In this document: piece after piece, positions 10,001 through 20,518 of the stretch
Layout: every line of letters starts with the position of its first letter
Position numbering within the stretch: the first letter of the stretch is position 1
NCBI RefSeq assembly: GCF_002632755.1
Contig: NZ_NJAK01000001.1
Coordinates: 3,230,669-3,294,668, forward strand
Source: Xenorhabdus ishibashii
GTDB lineage: Bacteria; Pseudomonadota; Gammaproteobacteria; Enterobacterales; Enterobacteriaceae
DNA: 64,000 nucleotides
Direction of reading: 5' to 3'
Position numbers and translations under genes: made by a program
The notes under the pieces: generated by a model
Told to the model about the DNA's origin: nothing
The model's input: the letters and a program-made list of their open reading frames with translations, nothing else
Databases searched by the model: none

Positions 10001-10666
10001 TTAAGTAATATTTTCTGGTGTTAATTTTTCCAGTGAATTCAGTTTGATATCAGCTAGTGACCAGCGGGGATCATCGAAATGATGGGTAGCGGGTACGACA
10101 ATTGAACGCATTCTTGCTGCTTTGGTTGCTATCATACCGTTAAATGAGTCTTCTAATGTAAAACAGTTAATTGGATTGACTTCAAGTTGACTGGCTGCCA
10201 GCAAATAAACTTCGGGATGTGGTTTGCTGTAAGGTAAGTGTGCAGCAGAAACAACAACATCGAAGTAATGTCGTAGGTTAAACAATTCGAGTACTTTTTC
10301 GATCATTTCATAGGGTGAGGCGGAAGCCAGACCGATTTTTAACCCACGTTCGCGACAGAGATTTAAAGCATGTTCTACTCCAGGTAGCAATGGACGGTGT
10401 TTTTCAACTGATTGAACTACATAATTGATGATGCGTTGCTCAACTTCACGTTTGGAAGTACTTTGCCAAGGTGATGCTTGATACCATAGCTCAACAACTT
10501 GATCGACTCGTAATCCCAATGTGTCAGGTAAATTTTTTGCTAAATTTAAATCCAGCCCTAATTCACTGAATACGTTTTTTTCTCCTTGCTTCCAATAAGG
10601 TTCAGAGTCAATCAGTAAACCATCCATATCAAAAACGGCGGCTTCTATAGATAAACAAAATGACAT
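10001..10666 (-). CDS. hxpB: Hexitol phosphatase HxpB (YniC), HAD family
   Basis: 221 residues of the HAD superfamily, beta-phosphoglucomutase-like branch. Motif I is FDMDGLLIDSEP with both catalytic Asp, motif II is the SAS of GLASASPYEM, motif III the lysine of YSKPHPEVY, and motif IV EDSFNG. E. coli YniC removes phosphate from 2-deoxyglucose-6-P, mannitol-1-P and sorbitol-6-P. The ATG is preceded by GGAGAG on the minus strand. It is divergent from yniB, as in E. coli. Confidence 0.9.
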   Translation of the reverse strand: MSFCLSIEAAVFDMDGLLIDSEPYWKQGEKNVFSELGLDLNLAKNLPDTLGLRVDQVVELWYQASPWQSTSKREVEQRIINYVVQSVEKHRPLLPGVEHALNLCRERGLKIGLASASPYEMIEKVLELFNLRHYFDVVVSAAHLPYSKPHPEVYLLAASQLEVNPINCFTLEDSFNGMIATKAARMRSIVVPATHHFDDPRWSLADIKLNSLEKLTPENIT

Positions 10667-10868
10667 CTCAAATCTCTCCGCGATGATAACCGTGATTAAA
10701 GAGATCTGATTGTAACAATTCCAATAAATTAAATCTCGTTATGAGTGATAGCAAAGAAAACGATAGTTTCATCGGTAAGATAATAACCCCGTAAATAGGA
10801 TTAAAGTTGGCTCTTTATGAGCTATTATTGAGTAAAAAATAAAATTATTTATGCTAATGGAGAATGTA

Positions 10869-11426
10869 ATGACGTATCAACAAGCTAGGTATGTAGCTAT
10901 CGCTAAGCGAATCCTGGGCTGGATTATTTTTGTACCCTCCTTGTTGTCAACTTTTGTCTCAGTGATTAATCTAGCCGCATGGCGGCATGGTGTTAAAGGT
11001 GATGGTATTGGGGGAGGTGGTGTTAACGCGGTATTGAATGATTTTCTTCAGATGCTGACAGAAATGATTAAATTTAATACACCATTTTTGGATTTTTTCT
11101 GGAAAAATTCCCCAACTCCTGATCGTATAGCCGGAATCACTGGGGAAAATGTCAGTTTTCTTGTCATTTATATTCTGATGTTTGTGGGTTTGGCAATGAG
11201 TGCGTCTGGTTTGAGAATATATCGTCAGTTTAAATTCATCAAAGAACGTATTGAAGATCAAATGCTCTTTGAACACGCTCAGAAAAGTGGAATAACCAAG
11301 GAGCAGTTGGTGGCTAAAATTGAATTTCCCCGTCATTCTTTATTCAGTCAGGTTTTTATCCTTTATATATCACCCATTGTTATCGGTACAATTGCTTATT
11401 TCTTATTTAGATTTTTAGAGTGGTAA
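10869..11426 (+). CDS. yniB: YniB family membrane protein
   Basis: 185 residues starting MTYQQARYVAIAKRIL, which aligns with the E. coli YniB start; the in-frame ATG at 10851 would add six residues but has no better ribosome site. Three hydrophobic segments (about 15-38, 97-115 and 159-180) and the conserved TPFLDFFWKNSPTPD support the family. Function is unknown; it sits between hxpB and the fructosamine kinase gene, the same neighbourhood as in E. coli. Confidence 0.85.
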   Translation: MTYQQARYVAIAKRILGWIIFVPSLLSTFVSVINLAAWRHGVKGDGIGGGGVNAVLNDFLQMLTEMIKFNTPFLDFFWKNSPTPDRIAGITGENVSFLVIYILMFVGLAMSASGLRIYRQFKFIKERIEDQMLFEHAQKSGITKEQLVAKIEFPRHSLFSQVFILYISPIVIGTIAYFLFRFLEW

Positions 11427-11574
11427 TGTCACTAAATGATAGTTAATAACAGCGCAAGGATGCTCTATATAGCGCTTGGTCTAAAATAAATTCATATTTT
11501 TAATATAATAAATTTTTTGATTAATTGGGTAACTATCAGTAACTAAATATGATACTAATCAGTCTCTCCCATAC

Positions 11575-12438
11575 CTATTCAGATAAAAGTTTATCAATTA
11601 TCTTTTGTACTAAAGTAAAATTCTCTCCACCGAAAAGATTACATCTATTTAACAAATAATAAAGTTGATAAATAGGTTGACGCTCAAGGAAATCTTTAGG
11701 CAATGGCCAGACACTCTGGTAACCATCAAATATTTGTAAAGGAAGATCTGGGTAAAGTGGCAGCATCGCCAGATCACATTCGCGATCTCCCCAATAGCAG
11801 GCAGGATCAAAAGTGACAGCACAATTATCGTCCAACGATGCACAATTCATGGGCCATAGGTCGCCATGCAGGAGAGAAGGTTGGGGATGATGATTGTGTA
11901 GTTTGTCACTGATTACTTGAACAATTTGGCTAATATTTCCAAATATCATTCCCTTATCAGCAGCAAGTTGCAACTGCCATCCGATGCGTTTTTCGGCATA
12001 GAAATGATCCCAGCGTTTTTGCCATCCGTTAGGTTGTATGGTGGTTGCCAGCATGTTATCAAAATCAAAACCAAATTTAGGTTGCTCACTCCATTGATGT
12101 AGCCTTGCGAGATGTTGACCAAAAAGATACGCGCTATGCGCGTTAAATGGTTTTATAGGCAAATGCTCCAGCAACAGGAAGCTATAGTCGCGGTCGTGAC
12201 CTACACCATAAACATCGGGAACACGGGTTGTTTTGCTACGCGCCAGTAGTTCCAGTTGTTCTGCCTCTGTTTTAAAAATTGACAGCATTTCTTTCACATT
12301 GGATTTGATAAAGATATGTTGTTCACCATATTTAATGTGCCAGGCACGGTGAATATCTCCTCCTGCCAACTCCTCTTTATCGTGAATTTCAGCGTCACCA
12401 AAATGCTCACTTAATAGATGGCTCACTGTTTGCCACAT
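11575..12438 (-). CDS. yniA: Fructosamine kinase family protein YniA
   Basis: 287 residues of the fructosamine/ketosamine-3-kinase family, protein-kinase fold. Visible are the N-lobe HIFIKSN lysine, the catalytic loop LLHGDLWPMN and the metal-binding FDPACYWGDRECDLAM. These enzymes phosphorylate sugar adducts on amines and so help reverse glycation in the cytosol. Full length compared with E. coli YniA. Confidence 0.92.
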   Translation of the reverse strand: MWQTVSHLLSEHFGDAEIHDKEELAGGDIHRAWHIKYGEQHIFIKSNVKEMLSIFKTEAEQLELLARSKTTRVPDVYGVGHDRDYSFLLLEHLPIKPFNAHSAYLFGQHLARLHQWSEQPKFGFDFDNMLATTIQPNGWQKRWDHFYAEKRIGWQLQLAADKGMIFGNISQIVQVISDKLHNHHPQPSLLHGDLWPMNCASLDDNCAVTFDPACYWGDRECDLAMLPLYPDLPLQIFDGYQSVWPLPKDFLERQPIYQLYYLLNRCNLFGGENFTLVQKIIDKLLSE

Positions 12439-12570
12439 GCTTCACCTCATTAAGTTGACAATTGCTATGTTTATATTACAGACAGATGTAACATTTGAAC
12501 AGGATAAAAAGAATTTTAATAGGAATTAATAAGGCCATATCTCAAATTTGATATGGCACTCTATTATTTT

Positions 12571-13467
12571 TTAATTTGACTTTTCTGGAATTGGTGCCTC
12601 TTGGGAAGAAATTTTTTCAAGCATTCCTTTGTTTGCTTTTTTGCAAGCTAATTTTATTTGATCATAAATAAGTGCAATAGTGAAGAAAACTGCCTGAATG
12701 ATTACGATACATGGGCCTGTTTCACCATCAATATGAAAGCTGATGATTGTTCCAAGTATGCTGGATGATATAGAAGCAACCATTGCTACAATCAGCATAT
12801 GATCAAAGCTCCGGCAAAGTATAAAAGCAATAATACCAGGGGAAATTAACATCGCAATGACCAGAATGATACCGACGGCCTGTAAAGATGCGACAATTGT
12901 TAGAGCCAACAGCGATAATAACCCGTAATGGAGAAGTTTTACGGGAAGACCAACCACTCGTGCCTGATTGGGGTCGAAGCAGTAGAGCATGAAATCTTTT
13001 CTCTTTAGTAACACAATAGCCAGAGTGATCCCTGCAATGCACAGTGTTTGGAGCAATTCATGCTGGGTAATACCGAGTATGCTGCCGAATAAAATGTGTG
13101 TCAGGTGTTGATCCGTATCTATACGAGTAAACAGTACTAACCCAAATGCAAACATACCTGAGAAAACAATCCCCATGACGGTATCTTCTTTGATTCGGCT
13201 ATGCTCTTTTAGATACCCTGTAGCGAATGCACAAGATATACCGGAAAGAAAAGCACCTATTGCAAGTGGTATGCCCGCTACAAAAGCGAGCACGATACCT
13301 GGCAAAACAGCATGGGAAATAGCATCACCCATCAATGACCAACCTTTTAAGACCAGATAACAGGAAAGTACAGCACAAACAGCGCCTACCATAATGGCAG
13401 CATAGATGGCTCGTCGCATAAACTCATGCATGAAAGGTTCAGTAATTAATTCAATAAATGTGTTCAT
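12571..13467 (-). CDS. sitD: Mn/Fe ABC transporter permease SitD (YfeD)
   Basis: 298 residues with eight or more membrane segments, an ABC-3 family permease. It is the last gene of sitABCD and starts within the last four bases of sitC. Close in sequence to SitC (shared [19 protein letters not shown] start: [16 protein letters not shown]), so the two probably pair in the membrane. Extra C-terminal tail of about 25 polar residues. Confidence 0.92.
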   Translation of the reverse strand: MNTFIELITEPFMHEFMRRAIYAAIMVGAVCAVLSCYLVLKGWSLMGDAISHAVLPGIVLAFVAGIPLAIGAFLSGISCAFATGYLKEHSRIKEDTVMGIVFSGMFAFGLVLFTRIDTDQHLTHILFGSILGITQHELLQTLCIAGITLAIVLLKRKDFMLYCFDPNQARVVGLPVKLLHYGLLSLLALTIVASLQAVGIILVIAMLISPGIIAFILCRSFDHMLIVAMVASISSSILGTIISFHIDGETGPCIVIIQAVFFTIALIYDQIKLACKKANKGMLEKISSQEAPIPEKSN

Positions 13468-14339
13468 GGGCGTTGTTCCTGAATCAATGCCAGAGATTCT
13501 TTTCTGGCTCGTCTGCGAGAGGCCAACATGCCATGCTTAGGAGCAAAAAAGAATGCAAATAAGAAAATCACTGTTTGCATGGTGACAATGACTCCCCCAG
13601 TTGCACCATTGAGGAAATAACTCACATACGCACCAATACCACTTGTGAGTGAACCGATGGCGACGGCAATAATCAATAAATGTTTAAATCTATCTGTTAA
13701 CAAATAAGCGGTTGCACCAGGTGTTACAACCATTGCGATAACCAAGATAGCGCCTACTGTCTGTAATGCAGCAACAGTGCAGGCACTTAATAAAGTGAAG
13801 AAAATGATTTTCAACCGTAGCGGTGATAAGCCAATAGAGCGAGCATGAGTTTCATCAAAAAAAACAACTAATAGATCTTTCCAAAGTACCATTAAGGTAA
13901 TGAAGGAAACTGCAATAATGATTTCAACTTGTAAAACATCTTCATCAGCAATTCCCAGAATATTGCCTAAAATAATGGTTTGTACATTCACGGATGTAGG
14001 GTTTAAAGAAACGATCAATAATCCGACGGCAAAAAAAGTGGAGAATATAAAACCTATCACTGCATCTTCACGTAACCGAGTGATATGACGCACCAATGTC
14101 ATTGATAATGCAGCGAGCATCCCTGTAAAAAAAGCACCACCAGCATAAGGTAAACCGAGAGCATATGCACCTGCCACACCGGGTACAACAGAGTGGGAGA
14201 GGGCATCACCCATCAGCGACCAACCTTTTAGCATCAGATAAGCAGATAAGAAAGCACAAACAGCCCCAACAATGGCACTTACCCACATGGCTTTCACCAT
14301 GTAGTTGTAACTGAATGGTTGTAAAATCAGTTCCATCAT
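13464..14339 (-). CDS. sitC: Mn/Fe ABC transporter permease SitC (YfeC)
   Basis: 291 residues, an ABC-3 family permease with about eight membrane segments and the family motif [19 protein letters not shown]. It overlaps sitB by four bases at its start and sitD by four at its end, so translation of the operon is coupled. Together with SitD it forms the inner membrane channel for manganous or ferrous ion. Confidence 0.92.
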   Translation of the reverse strand: MMELILQPFSYNYMVKAMWVSAIVGAVCAFLSAYLMLKGWSLMGDALSHSVVPGVAGAYALGLPYAGGAFFTGMLAALSMTLVRHITRLREDAVIGFIFSTFFAVGLLIVSLNPTSVNVQTIILGNILGIADEDVLQVEIIIAVSFITLMVLWKDLLVVFFDETHARSIGLSPLRLKIIFFTLLSACTVAALQTVGAILVIAMVVTPGATAYLLTDRFKHLLIIAVAIGSLTSGIGAYVSYFLNGATGGVIVTMQTVIFLFAFFFAPKHGMLASRRRARKESLALIQEQRP

Positions 14340-15247
14340 GGTTGATTTTCCTTTTGTTTGGGGTTTTGCCGCGGTGGAATATGATGATTATGCCCGTAAA
14401 AGACGGCGGCACGTTCATCATCGGTGATGACTGTCAGCGAACGTGGATCATCATCTTTATGCAGTTCAGGTGCGGAAAGATTAATATGACGCAAGACGCC
14501 ACCGAAGGTAATTTCGAGATTCTTTTGAGTAAACGTGTTTTCAGTTCGGCCACTTGCAAGCACTGTGCGGTTGATCAAAATAACGTGATCACAGAATTCA
14601 GGCACACTGCCAAGGTTATGCGTTGACACTAAGACCAAATGCCCTTCGTCACGTAAGTCACGAAGTAAGTCAATAATGGCATTTTCTGTTTTAACGTCCA
14701 CTCCGGTAAAAGGTTCATCCAAGAGTAAAACTTTCCCTTCTTGAGCTAATGCGCGGGCTAAAAATGCCCGTTTTTTCTGACCACCGGAAAGTTCACCAAT
14801 TTGCCTATCACGTAATTCTGCCAGTCCTACACGTTCAAGGGCTTTATTGACAATTTCATGATCACGCTTGCTAGGGCGGCGCAAAAAACCCATTTTTCCA
14901 TAGCGTCCCATCATTACGACATCGGAGACCAGAACCGGAAAATTCCAATCTACATCCTCAGATTGAGGAACATATGCGATGATATTTTGTTTTAATGCAG
15001 TCTTGATAGGTTGATTGTTGAGGGATACTTTTCCTTGTGAAGGGGTTATTAATCCCATAATTGTTTTGAATAATGTGGACTTACCGCTGCCATTCATACC
15101 TACCAAAGCACAAATTGTGCCGCCGGTAATGTCAAAACTGGCATCATAGATAGCAGTATGCCCATTGTTGTAAGTGACAGTAGCGTTATCCACAATTAAA
15201 TGAGGATGCTCAAATAACGGTTGGTGGTTTAACGATAAGCGCTTCAT
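14336..15247 (-). CDS. sitB: Mn/Fe ABC transporter ATPase SitB (YfeB)
   Basis: 303 residues, an ABC ATPase: Walker [11 protein letters not shown]-loop [13 protein letters not shown], signature [15 protein letters not shown], Walker B VLLLDEP and the H-loop STHNLGS. The [11 protein letters not shown] stretch is typical of the metal-type (MntB/SitB/YfeB) subfamily. It energises import through SitC-SitD. Confidence 0.94.
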   Translation of the reverse strand: MKRLSLNHQPLFEHPHLIVDNATVTYNNGHTAIYDASFDITGGTICALVGMNGSGKSTLFKTIMGLITPSQGKVSLNNQPIKTALKQNIIAYVPQSEDVDWNFPVLVSDVVMMGRYGKMGFLRRPSKRDHEIVNKALERVGLAELRDRQIGELSGGQKKRAFLARALAQEGKVLLLDEPFTGVDVKTENAIIDLLRDLRDEGHLVLVSTHNLGSVPEFCDHVILINRTVLASGRTENTFTQKNLEITFGGVLRHINLSAPELHKDDDPRSLTVITDDERAAVFYGHNHHIPPRQNPKQKENQP

Positions 15248-16158
15248 TGATTAAATCCTTTTGCAATAGTGTCTACAGTCGTGTTAAGTAGATCAATATA
15301 AGTTGGAACGGGTCCTTTTTGCGTGGAAAGGGAATCTACATAGAGTACTCCGCCGTAACGTGCGCCTGTTTCTTTACTGACTTGTCTTGCTGGTTTATCT
15401 GAAACAGTGCTTTCACTGAAAACAACTGGGATCTTGTTGGCCCTTACTGTGTCAATGACACGGCGAACCTGTTGTGGGGAACCTTGTTCCTCAGCATTAA
15501 TTGGCCATAAGTAGACTTCTTTGAAACCATAGTCTTGTGTGAGATAGCTGAAAGCGCCTTCACTGGTTACCAGCCAGCGCTGTTCTTCAGGAATACGAGA
15601 AAGACGCTCTCTAAGAGGCGCATCCAATTGAGCTATTTTATCTGCATAAGCTTTGGCATTACGATTATAAATTTCGGTATTCTCAGGATCGTATTTGACA
15701 AAAGCTTTACGGATATTTTCGATATAGATCAGCGCATTCTTTGGTGACATCCAAGCATGAGGGTTAGGATTTTTATTGTAAGGACCTTCACGGATCGGTA
15801 AAGGCGTAATACCTTCGGTGATAACAGCAACAGGTATCTCTTGCATGTTTTCAAAGAAGCGTTCGAACCAGCGTTCTAAATTTAAGCCATTCCAAAGGAT
15901 AAGGTCTGCACGCTGTGCTTTGATGATATCTTTGGGAGTGGGTTGATAATCATGGATTTCCGCACCAGGTTTAGTGATTGACTCGACAATTGCAGCGTCT
16001 CCTGCGACATTTTGAGCCATATCTTGAATAATAGTAAATGTTGTAACCACCCTGAATTTTTTATCTGCATGAGCTTGTTGGCTGAATAACACTGTTGTGA
16101 ATAGAACAAGGATCAGATTGACTATTGCAAAAGCAGGGAAAGAACGTTTTTTATTCAT
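15244..16158 (-). CDS. sitA: Mn/Fe ABC transporter periplasmic binding protein SitA (YfeA)
   Basis: 304 residues, cluster A-I (ZnuA/SitA) binding protein. The signal peptide ends near QQAHADKKF. Metal ligands can be seen as the His of [10 protein letters not shown], the His of [10 protein letters not shown], the Glu of TSEGAFSYL and the terminal Asp of LYVDSLS, the 2-His/Glu/Asp set of Mn/Fe proteins. First gene of the operon, controlled by the Fur box 36 bases upstream of its start codon. Confidence 0.94.
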   Translation of the reverse strand: MNKKRSFPAFAIVNLILVLFTTVLFSQQAHADKKFRVVTTFTIIQDMAQNVAGDAAIVESITKPGAEIHDYQPTPKDIIKAQRADLILWNGLNLERWFERFFENMQEIPVAVITEGITPLPIREGPYNKNPNPHAWMSPKNALIYIENIRKAFVKYDPENTEIYNRNAKAYADKIAQLDAPLRERLSRIPEEQRWLVTSEGAFSYLTQDYGFKEVYLWPINAEEQGSPQQVRRVIDTVRANKIPVVFSESTVSDKPARQVSKETGARYGGVLYVDSLSTQKGPVPTYIDLLNTTVDTIAKGFNQ

Positions 16159-16193
16159 TATGGTAAACCTTACTTGTTGTACATATAATTATT

Positions 16194-16212
16194 GATAATG
16201 ATTATCAGTATC
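16194..16212 (-). promoter_or_regulatory. Fur box controlling sitABCD
   Basis: GATAATGATTATCAGTATC matches 17 of 19 positions of the Fur consensus GATAATGATAATCATTATC. It lies directly upstream of sitA, so iron-loaded Fur should repress the operon. Mn control by MntR is possible but no separate box was identified. Confidence 0.85.
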
Positions 16213-16460
16213 ATTTATGTAAAGTCAAGGTGATAGAGAACGAAATTGATGATAAATGCGATAGGCACTCCTTAAATCTCTACTGATTGATATGGCAATG
16301 ACATGTTTCATACGAATAAAAAACAACATATTATCTACTTGTCTACCGTTAACCATTGGCACTAAAGAAATTTATTTTGATAAACGATAGAAAAATATTT
16401 TTGGTTTACCAGTAAAATTATATATGCTTTATAGGGTTAATTTTATTTAGGGGAAGCAGC

Positions 16461-17141
16461 GTGAAATTAAAATTCCGCTACATTGCGGTGGCACTGTTAT
16501 TGTCAGGATGTGCAAACCAGCAAGTATATCAATCAGACAGTAATAAACAAACAACAGCAAAACGCATGCTTGATGGCAATAAGGCTGCTTTTGGTACCCG
16601 TAAATTGACAAATAGGTTTAAATCCACCCCATTTGATGATTTTATTGCGCAAGCCGCAAAACGTTATAGTGTTGATGAAAATCTTATCAAGGCGATTATT
16701 CAAGTGGAATCGGATTTTCGCCCAGAGGTCGTTAGTAAATCGAATGCCGTTGGATTAATGCAGATTAAGGCGTCTACGGCTGGGCGAGATGCTTACCGAG
16801 TGAAAGGAAAATCAGGGCAACCAACCATGCGTGAATTGAAAGATCCTGCAACTAACATCGATCTTGGTACTGCCTATATCAGCATCTTGAAAAAACAGCA
16901 TCTGGACGGTATCTCCAATCCAGAAACACTGTACTATGCAACGATAGTTGCCTATGTAAATGGTGCAGGGGCATTGTTGCGAACGTTTGATGCAAACCGG
17001 ACTTTGGCAATTAATAAAATTAATAGAATGACACCGAATGAATTTTATCAATATATCCAGAATAACCATCCTGCGCCACAGGCTCCGCGTTATTTATGGA
17101 AAGTAAAAAATGCTTATCGTACTTTAGGTGTAACTTATTAA
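16461..17141 (+). CDS. emtA: Membrane-bound lytic murein transglycosylase EmtA (MltE)
   Basis: 226 residues. A lipoprotein signal with lipobox LLSGC (Cys about residue 17) anchors it to the outer membrane. The SLT domain contains the catalytic Glu in IIQVESDFRPEVVSKSNAVG and the family motif GLMQIKASTAGRD, then AYVNGAGALLRTF and NNHPAPQAPRYLWK, closely matching E. coli EmtA, which makes endolytic cuts in peptidoglycan. GTG start after AGGGGAAG. About twenty residues longer than the E. coli protein, in the linker after the lipobox. Confidence 0.92.
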   Translation: MKLKFRYIAVALLLSGCANQQVYQSDSNKQTTAKRMLDGNKAAFGTRKLTNRFKSTPFDDFIAQAAKRYSVDENLIKAIIQVESDFRPEVVSKSNAVGLMQIKASTAGRDAYRVKGKSGQPTMRELKDPATNIDLGTAYISILKKQHLDGISNPETLYYATIVAYVNGAGALLRTFDANRTLAINKINRMTPNEFYQYIQNNHPAPQAPRYLWKVKNAYRTLGVTY

Positions 17142-17677
17142 TTGCAATCTGTAGGTTTGCATTAAAATGAACTTTGCAATCTACATTTTTTGCTTGTTGA
17201 GTAAAATTGAATAATTCATTGTCATTTTTAATAATGCTACTGTGCAAAACTGTTTTTATAAATCATAGATATTATAATTTTGCAATAAACTTTTTACAGG
17301 AACTATTGATTAGTGAATTTTGATTAAAACCGTTCATGATAATTGATGGTTATCAGTCGATAAAAAAAAGTAATTTGAATTAATTGGGTGGAAAGGGCAT
17401 TTTATATGTCAAATAGCATTTGTTTTTTTATTCTTACCTATAACCCATTAAGGGTGTTTTATTATATTAAAGCTACTAGCAAGAAATTAATGCATGGCAT
17501 GACTATAAATGATAGCAATATAGAATTACGAAAAAATTTTTTAACGATATTAATGTGTTACTGTAATATTTAGATGGGAAATTAAAAGTAATCATCTCTA
17601 TAAGAGTTTTTTAGTAAATTAAAAATTAATTATGCTCTGAAATTATATATTAAAAACACTAAATTAAGGAGTGATGC
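17142..17677. other. AT-rich gap between emtA and the paralogue island
   Basis: 536 bases, with no open frame that looks coding; short frames here lack ribosome sites and family signal. The sequence is richer in A and T than the core genes to the left and marks the edge of the accessory island. The last bases hold AAGGAG, the ribosome site of the first island gene. Confidence 0.5.
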
Positions 17678-20107
17678 ATGAAAATTTTAGAAGATATAAC
17701 GCTCTCCCTCCCTACATTTCCACAGGCACATGGAACCGATACCATTAATATACACGATCTGCGTATAACAAATACTGAATACATATTAATAGAGGTACCA
17801 AGATATAATGATGCTATGACTGGTGATGAAATAGAAGGATATCTTTTTTTAGGTGATGATCATAGTGTGGTTATAAAAAACAGACCATATTTTGTTAGCC
17901 CAAGTACGTTACATACATCCCCATATATATTACTATTTCCTGTGGATGAAATTTCTAAATATGGTGCTTATCAAGCTAAGTATAAGATAATAAGTCATGG
18001 TAATGAACGTGAGTCACCACCAACGAATATAAATCTTATATTTTTTGATTCATCTAGATTATCTGAATATAGTCCTAGTGTTCCAGAGGCCACAGGCAAA
18101 CAAGGTACTTTGCTGACAAAAGATGACTATTATCGGTTAGATCAGTTGAAAGTCATTGTGCCGGTTTATGAAGGAATGGCTCCTGGACATACTGTCAGGG
18201 TTTTATGGAAAGGGCGTCGTAATGATATTACATATGAACCACCAGTTCAGACAGTAAATAAAGTCATGCCGATGACATTCTATATTCCTCGTCTGGAATT
18301 TATTGACACTATTGGTGATACAGCAACGTTGTACTTTGCAGTAGAAAGAACCCCTGGTAATGTTGTTGAGTATTCAGGAGAGTTACATCTTGAGATTGAA
18401 GGGCAAAAGCTTAATTTACCTGCGCCTCCAACTAAGTATCCTATTAAGGTATCACTTGGTGACGGTTCTACCGTTTTCAATGGTCAGTCTATTTATTTAG
18501 AAGTAACTATTAAAGCGGATCCATCAACACTGCGTGAAATATCTACAATTAAAATAGAAGATGCATCGAATTCTATTCATCAAATTATATATAAGCCATT
18601 TTATATTGTGAGTGTTGGTCAAGAAAACTATGGTAGTTCTATACTATTACTAACGGTAGATAGAAATAATTCTATTACAGATATTCCTTTTAAAGTTGTG
18701 GCTTATAAAATAGATGGAAAAAGCACGGTAAATAATGTTGACCCTTTACCTGTTTCATATAAAGTTAGTAAAAACCTTCCGCAAGAAATAATTACATTGA
18801 AAACTGATAATGAGTTTATAAGATTGCCAAAAACGGATAATCCGATAACTGGTAAATACTATAATATATATGAAGGAATAGTTAATGATATTAATAATAA
18901 TCCGATAAAGAACACTCAGGTTATTATTTCAACGCGCCGAGATCAACTTTCTCCTGGATCTGAGATAATAAATATAACTCATGAGCCAAAAGTAGGTGAT
19001 GTTAATCCCATTACTCCTATCACTCCTATAGGAAAAGGTGATCATAGATATTTCATCACTTTAAATAGTGATGAAAATGGTAAGATAAAATTTCGTGCAT
19101 ATCCTCAAAAAGGTAAACCAGCAAGAATTGATTTTTTAGCATCAATACAAAATTTAACAAGAGATACATATACAGCATCAATGTGTATTTTTCCTGATAA
19201 CTCACAAAATCGTCAATTAGATAGTCCATTTATTAATGAAATAGAGGAGGGTGGGATACTTAAAAAACTACTTGGGAGAACTCATTTTAATGTAGAAATT
19301 AACCCATATGATGGTGCTTACGGAACAGATGTTCTTGCATTTTTTACTGAATATGATGGAACAGATAGAAAAACATTACTGTCCCCTACGTATAGAACTG
19401 GAGATATAGATAAATTAGAAGACACACCTTTTCCCTTCACATATGATCAATTAGAGCCGAATAAACTCGGTGGGTTATACTATATGGTGATATCCCAAGA
19501 AGGGGAAGCCAGATATTCCCAATCTTTTAATGTGAAATATGTTCAGGATGAAGATTCTCCTAGTGGAAATAAAAACGCAGTATATGATAAAGTTACTGTA
19601 TATTCTACTTATGCAGATTTTCCCATCAAACCGAGTAATAGAAGTGGCACAGTTTCTGAATCATCTGCCGTAATTTTTGACCTAATAAGTCAAGGTCTTG
19701 TTTTCGGTGAAGGTAAGGATAATAGCAATAGTGCAGGATTATATGTATTGATAGAAGCGGCAGGTACTTCTACTATAAAAAATTTACCGCAGCCTAATCA
19801 GAATGGTAAAGTGAAGGTGAGTATAAAATCTTCCAAGGGTCTGGTATCTAAAGAGTATAATTTTGATTTAAATAATCTAAAGCAAGATGGTACGATTAAA
19901 TATAAAATAGTTACTATTCCATTCTGTTTCCTTAAAGGAATACTGCCTATAGACGGTTATAATCCTTCAAGATTGTATATTGATTATTATATAATAACAG
20001 ATCCAGTAACTGGAGAAAAAACACACAGCAAAACCTGGAAGGTTGATATTAACACTATGGATCCAAATGAATATGATGATGATGACTATTATGGGTGTTC
20101 ATCTTAA
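17678..20107 (+). CDS. Island paralogue 1: modular Ig-like/invasin-like protein, 809 aa
   Basis: I do not recognise a named gene. The protein is a chain of beta-rich modules: A (about 1-125), B (155-245, pattern VPVYEGMAPGHTVRVLWKG as in repeat modules of other proteobacterial surface-type proteins), C (250-365), D (370-510, resembling the invasin/Big_1 fold with NNNPIKNTQVIIS and NSDENGKIKF), E (535-622) and F (636-795), then an acidic, Cys-bearing tail EYDDDDYYGCSS. No signal peptide, lipobox or membrane segment is visible, so its route out of the cell, if any, is unknown. Modules C to F recur in the next genes. The coding sequence is clearly AT-richer than emtA or thrS. Preceded by AAGGAG at good spacing; intact. 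Confidence 0.8.
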   Translation: MKILEDITLSLPTFPQAHGTDTINIHDLRITNTEYILIEVPRYNDAMTGDEIEGYLFLGDDHSVVIKNRPYFVSPSTLHTSPYILLFPVDEISKYGAYQAKYKIISHGNERESPPTNINLIFFDSSRLSEYSPSVPEATGKQGTLLTKDDYYRLDQLKVIVPVYEGMAPGHTVRVLWKGRRNDITYEPPVQTVNKVMPMTFYIPRLEFIDTIGDTATLYFAVERTPGNVVEYSGELHLEIEGQKLNLPAPPTKYPIKVSLGDGSTVFNGQSIYLEVTIKADPSTLREISTIKIEDASNSIHQIIYKPFYIVSVGQENYGSSILLLTVDRNNSITDIPFKVVAYKIDGKSTVNNVDPLPVSYKVSKNLPQEIITLKTDNEFIRLPKTDNPITGKYYNIYEGIVNDINNNPIKNTQVIISTRRDQLSPGSEIINITHEPKVGDVNPITPITPIGKGDHRYFITLNSDENGKIKFRAYPQKGKPARIDFLASIQNLTRDTYTASMCIFPDNSQNRQLDSPFINEIEEGGILKKLLGRTHFNVEINPYDGAYGTDVLAFFTEYDGTDRKTLLSPTYRTGDIDKLEDTPFPFTYDQLEPNKLGGLYYMVISQEGEARYSQSFNVKYVQDEDSPSGNKNAVYDKVTVYSTYADFPIKPSNRSGTVSESSAVIFDLISQGLVFGEGKDNSNSAGLYVLIEAAGTSTIKNLPQPNQNGKVKVSIKSSKGLVSKEYNFDLNNLKQDGTIKYKIVTIPFCFLKGILPIDGYNPSRLYIDYYIITDPVTGEKTHSKTWKVDINTMDPNEYDDDDYYGCSS

Positions 20108-20411
20108 TTTATAGATAAAATTATACATTGATGTTTCCAGTATTATATATTCCAAGTCTATATTATGGCTTGGAATATCATCAAGAATAAATATTCAACT
20201 AATTCTAAGGCGAAAACTTTAATGCGTTAGATGTATTCTTAATACAGTACTCACTTCATGCAGTATCATGCATTAGTTAAATAGGCTATTTTTTACTGAC
20301 ATTAAATGTATTTGCATGTTTGTTAGTATGCCTAATTTGAGTTACATATCAGGTATCTTAAATGATGACAGGCATATATTAACTAAACTATTATGGATTC
20401 CAAGGTGAAAA
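20108..20411. other. Intergenic region between island paralogues 1 and 2
   Basis: 304 bases without a gene. ATATTCCAAG (20147-20156) and CTTGGAATAT (20169-20178) form a ten-base-pair hairpin with a twelve-base loop; no T run follows, so termination is uncertain. The region probably holds a promoter for paralogues 2 to 4, which are closely spaced. Confidence 0.5.
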
Positions 20412-20518
20412 ATGAATATTGAAAACAATATAATAAAATTATCAGAATCTTGCTTACCAGGCAAGCTTTGTGTATCTATTCCTGATGGTTCAGATATTAT
20501 TATTGGTCAATCTGTTTA

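Noticed and set aside
17388..17573. 61-codon frame in the gap before paralogue 1
   Set aside because: No ribosome site, no family signal and composition like the noncoding surroundings.
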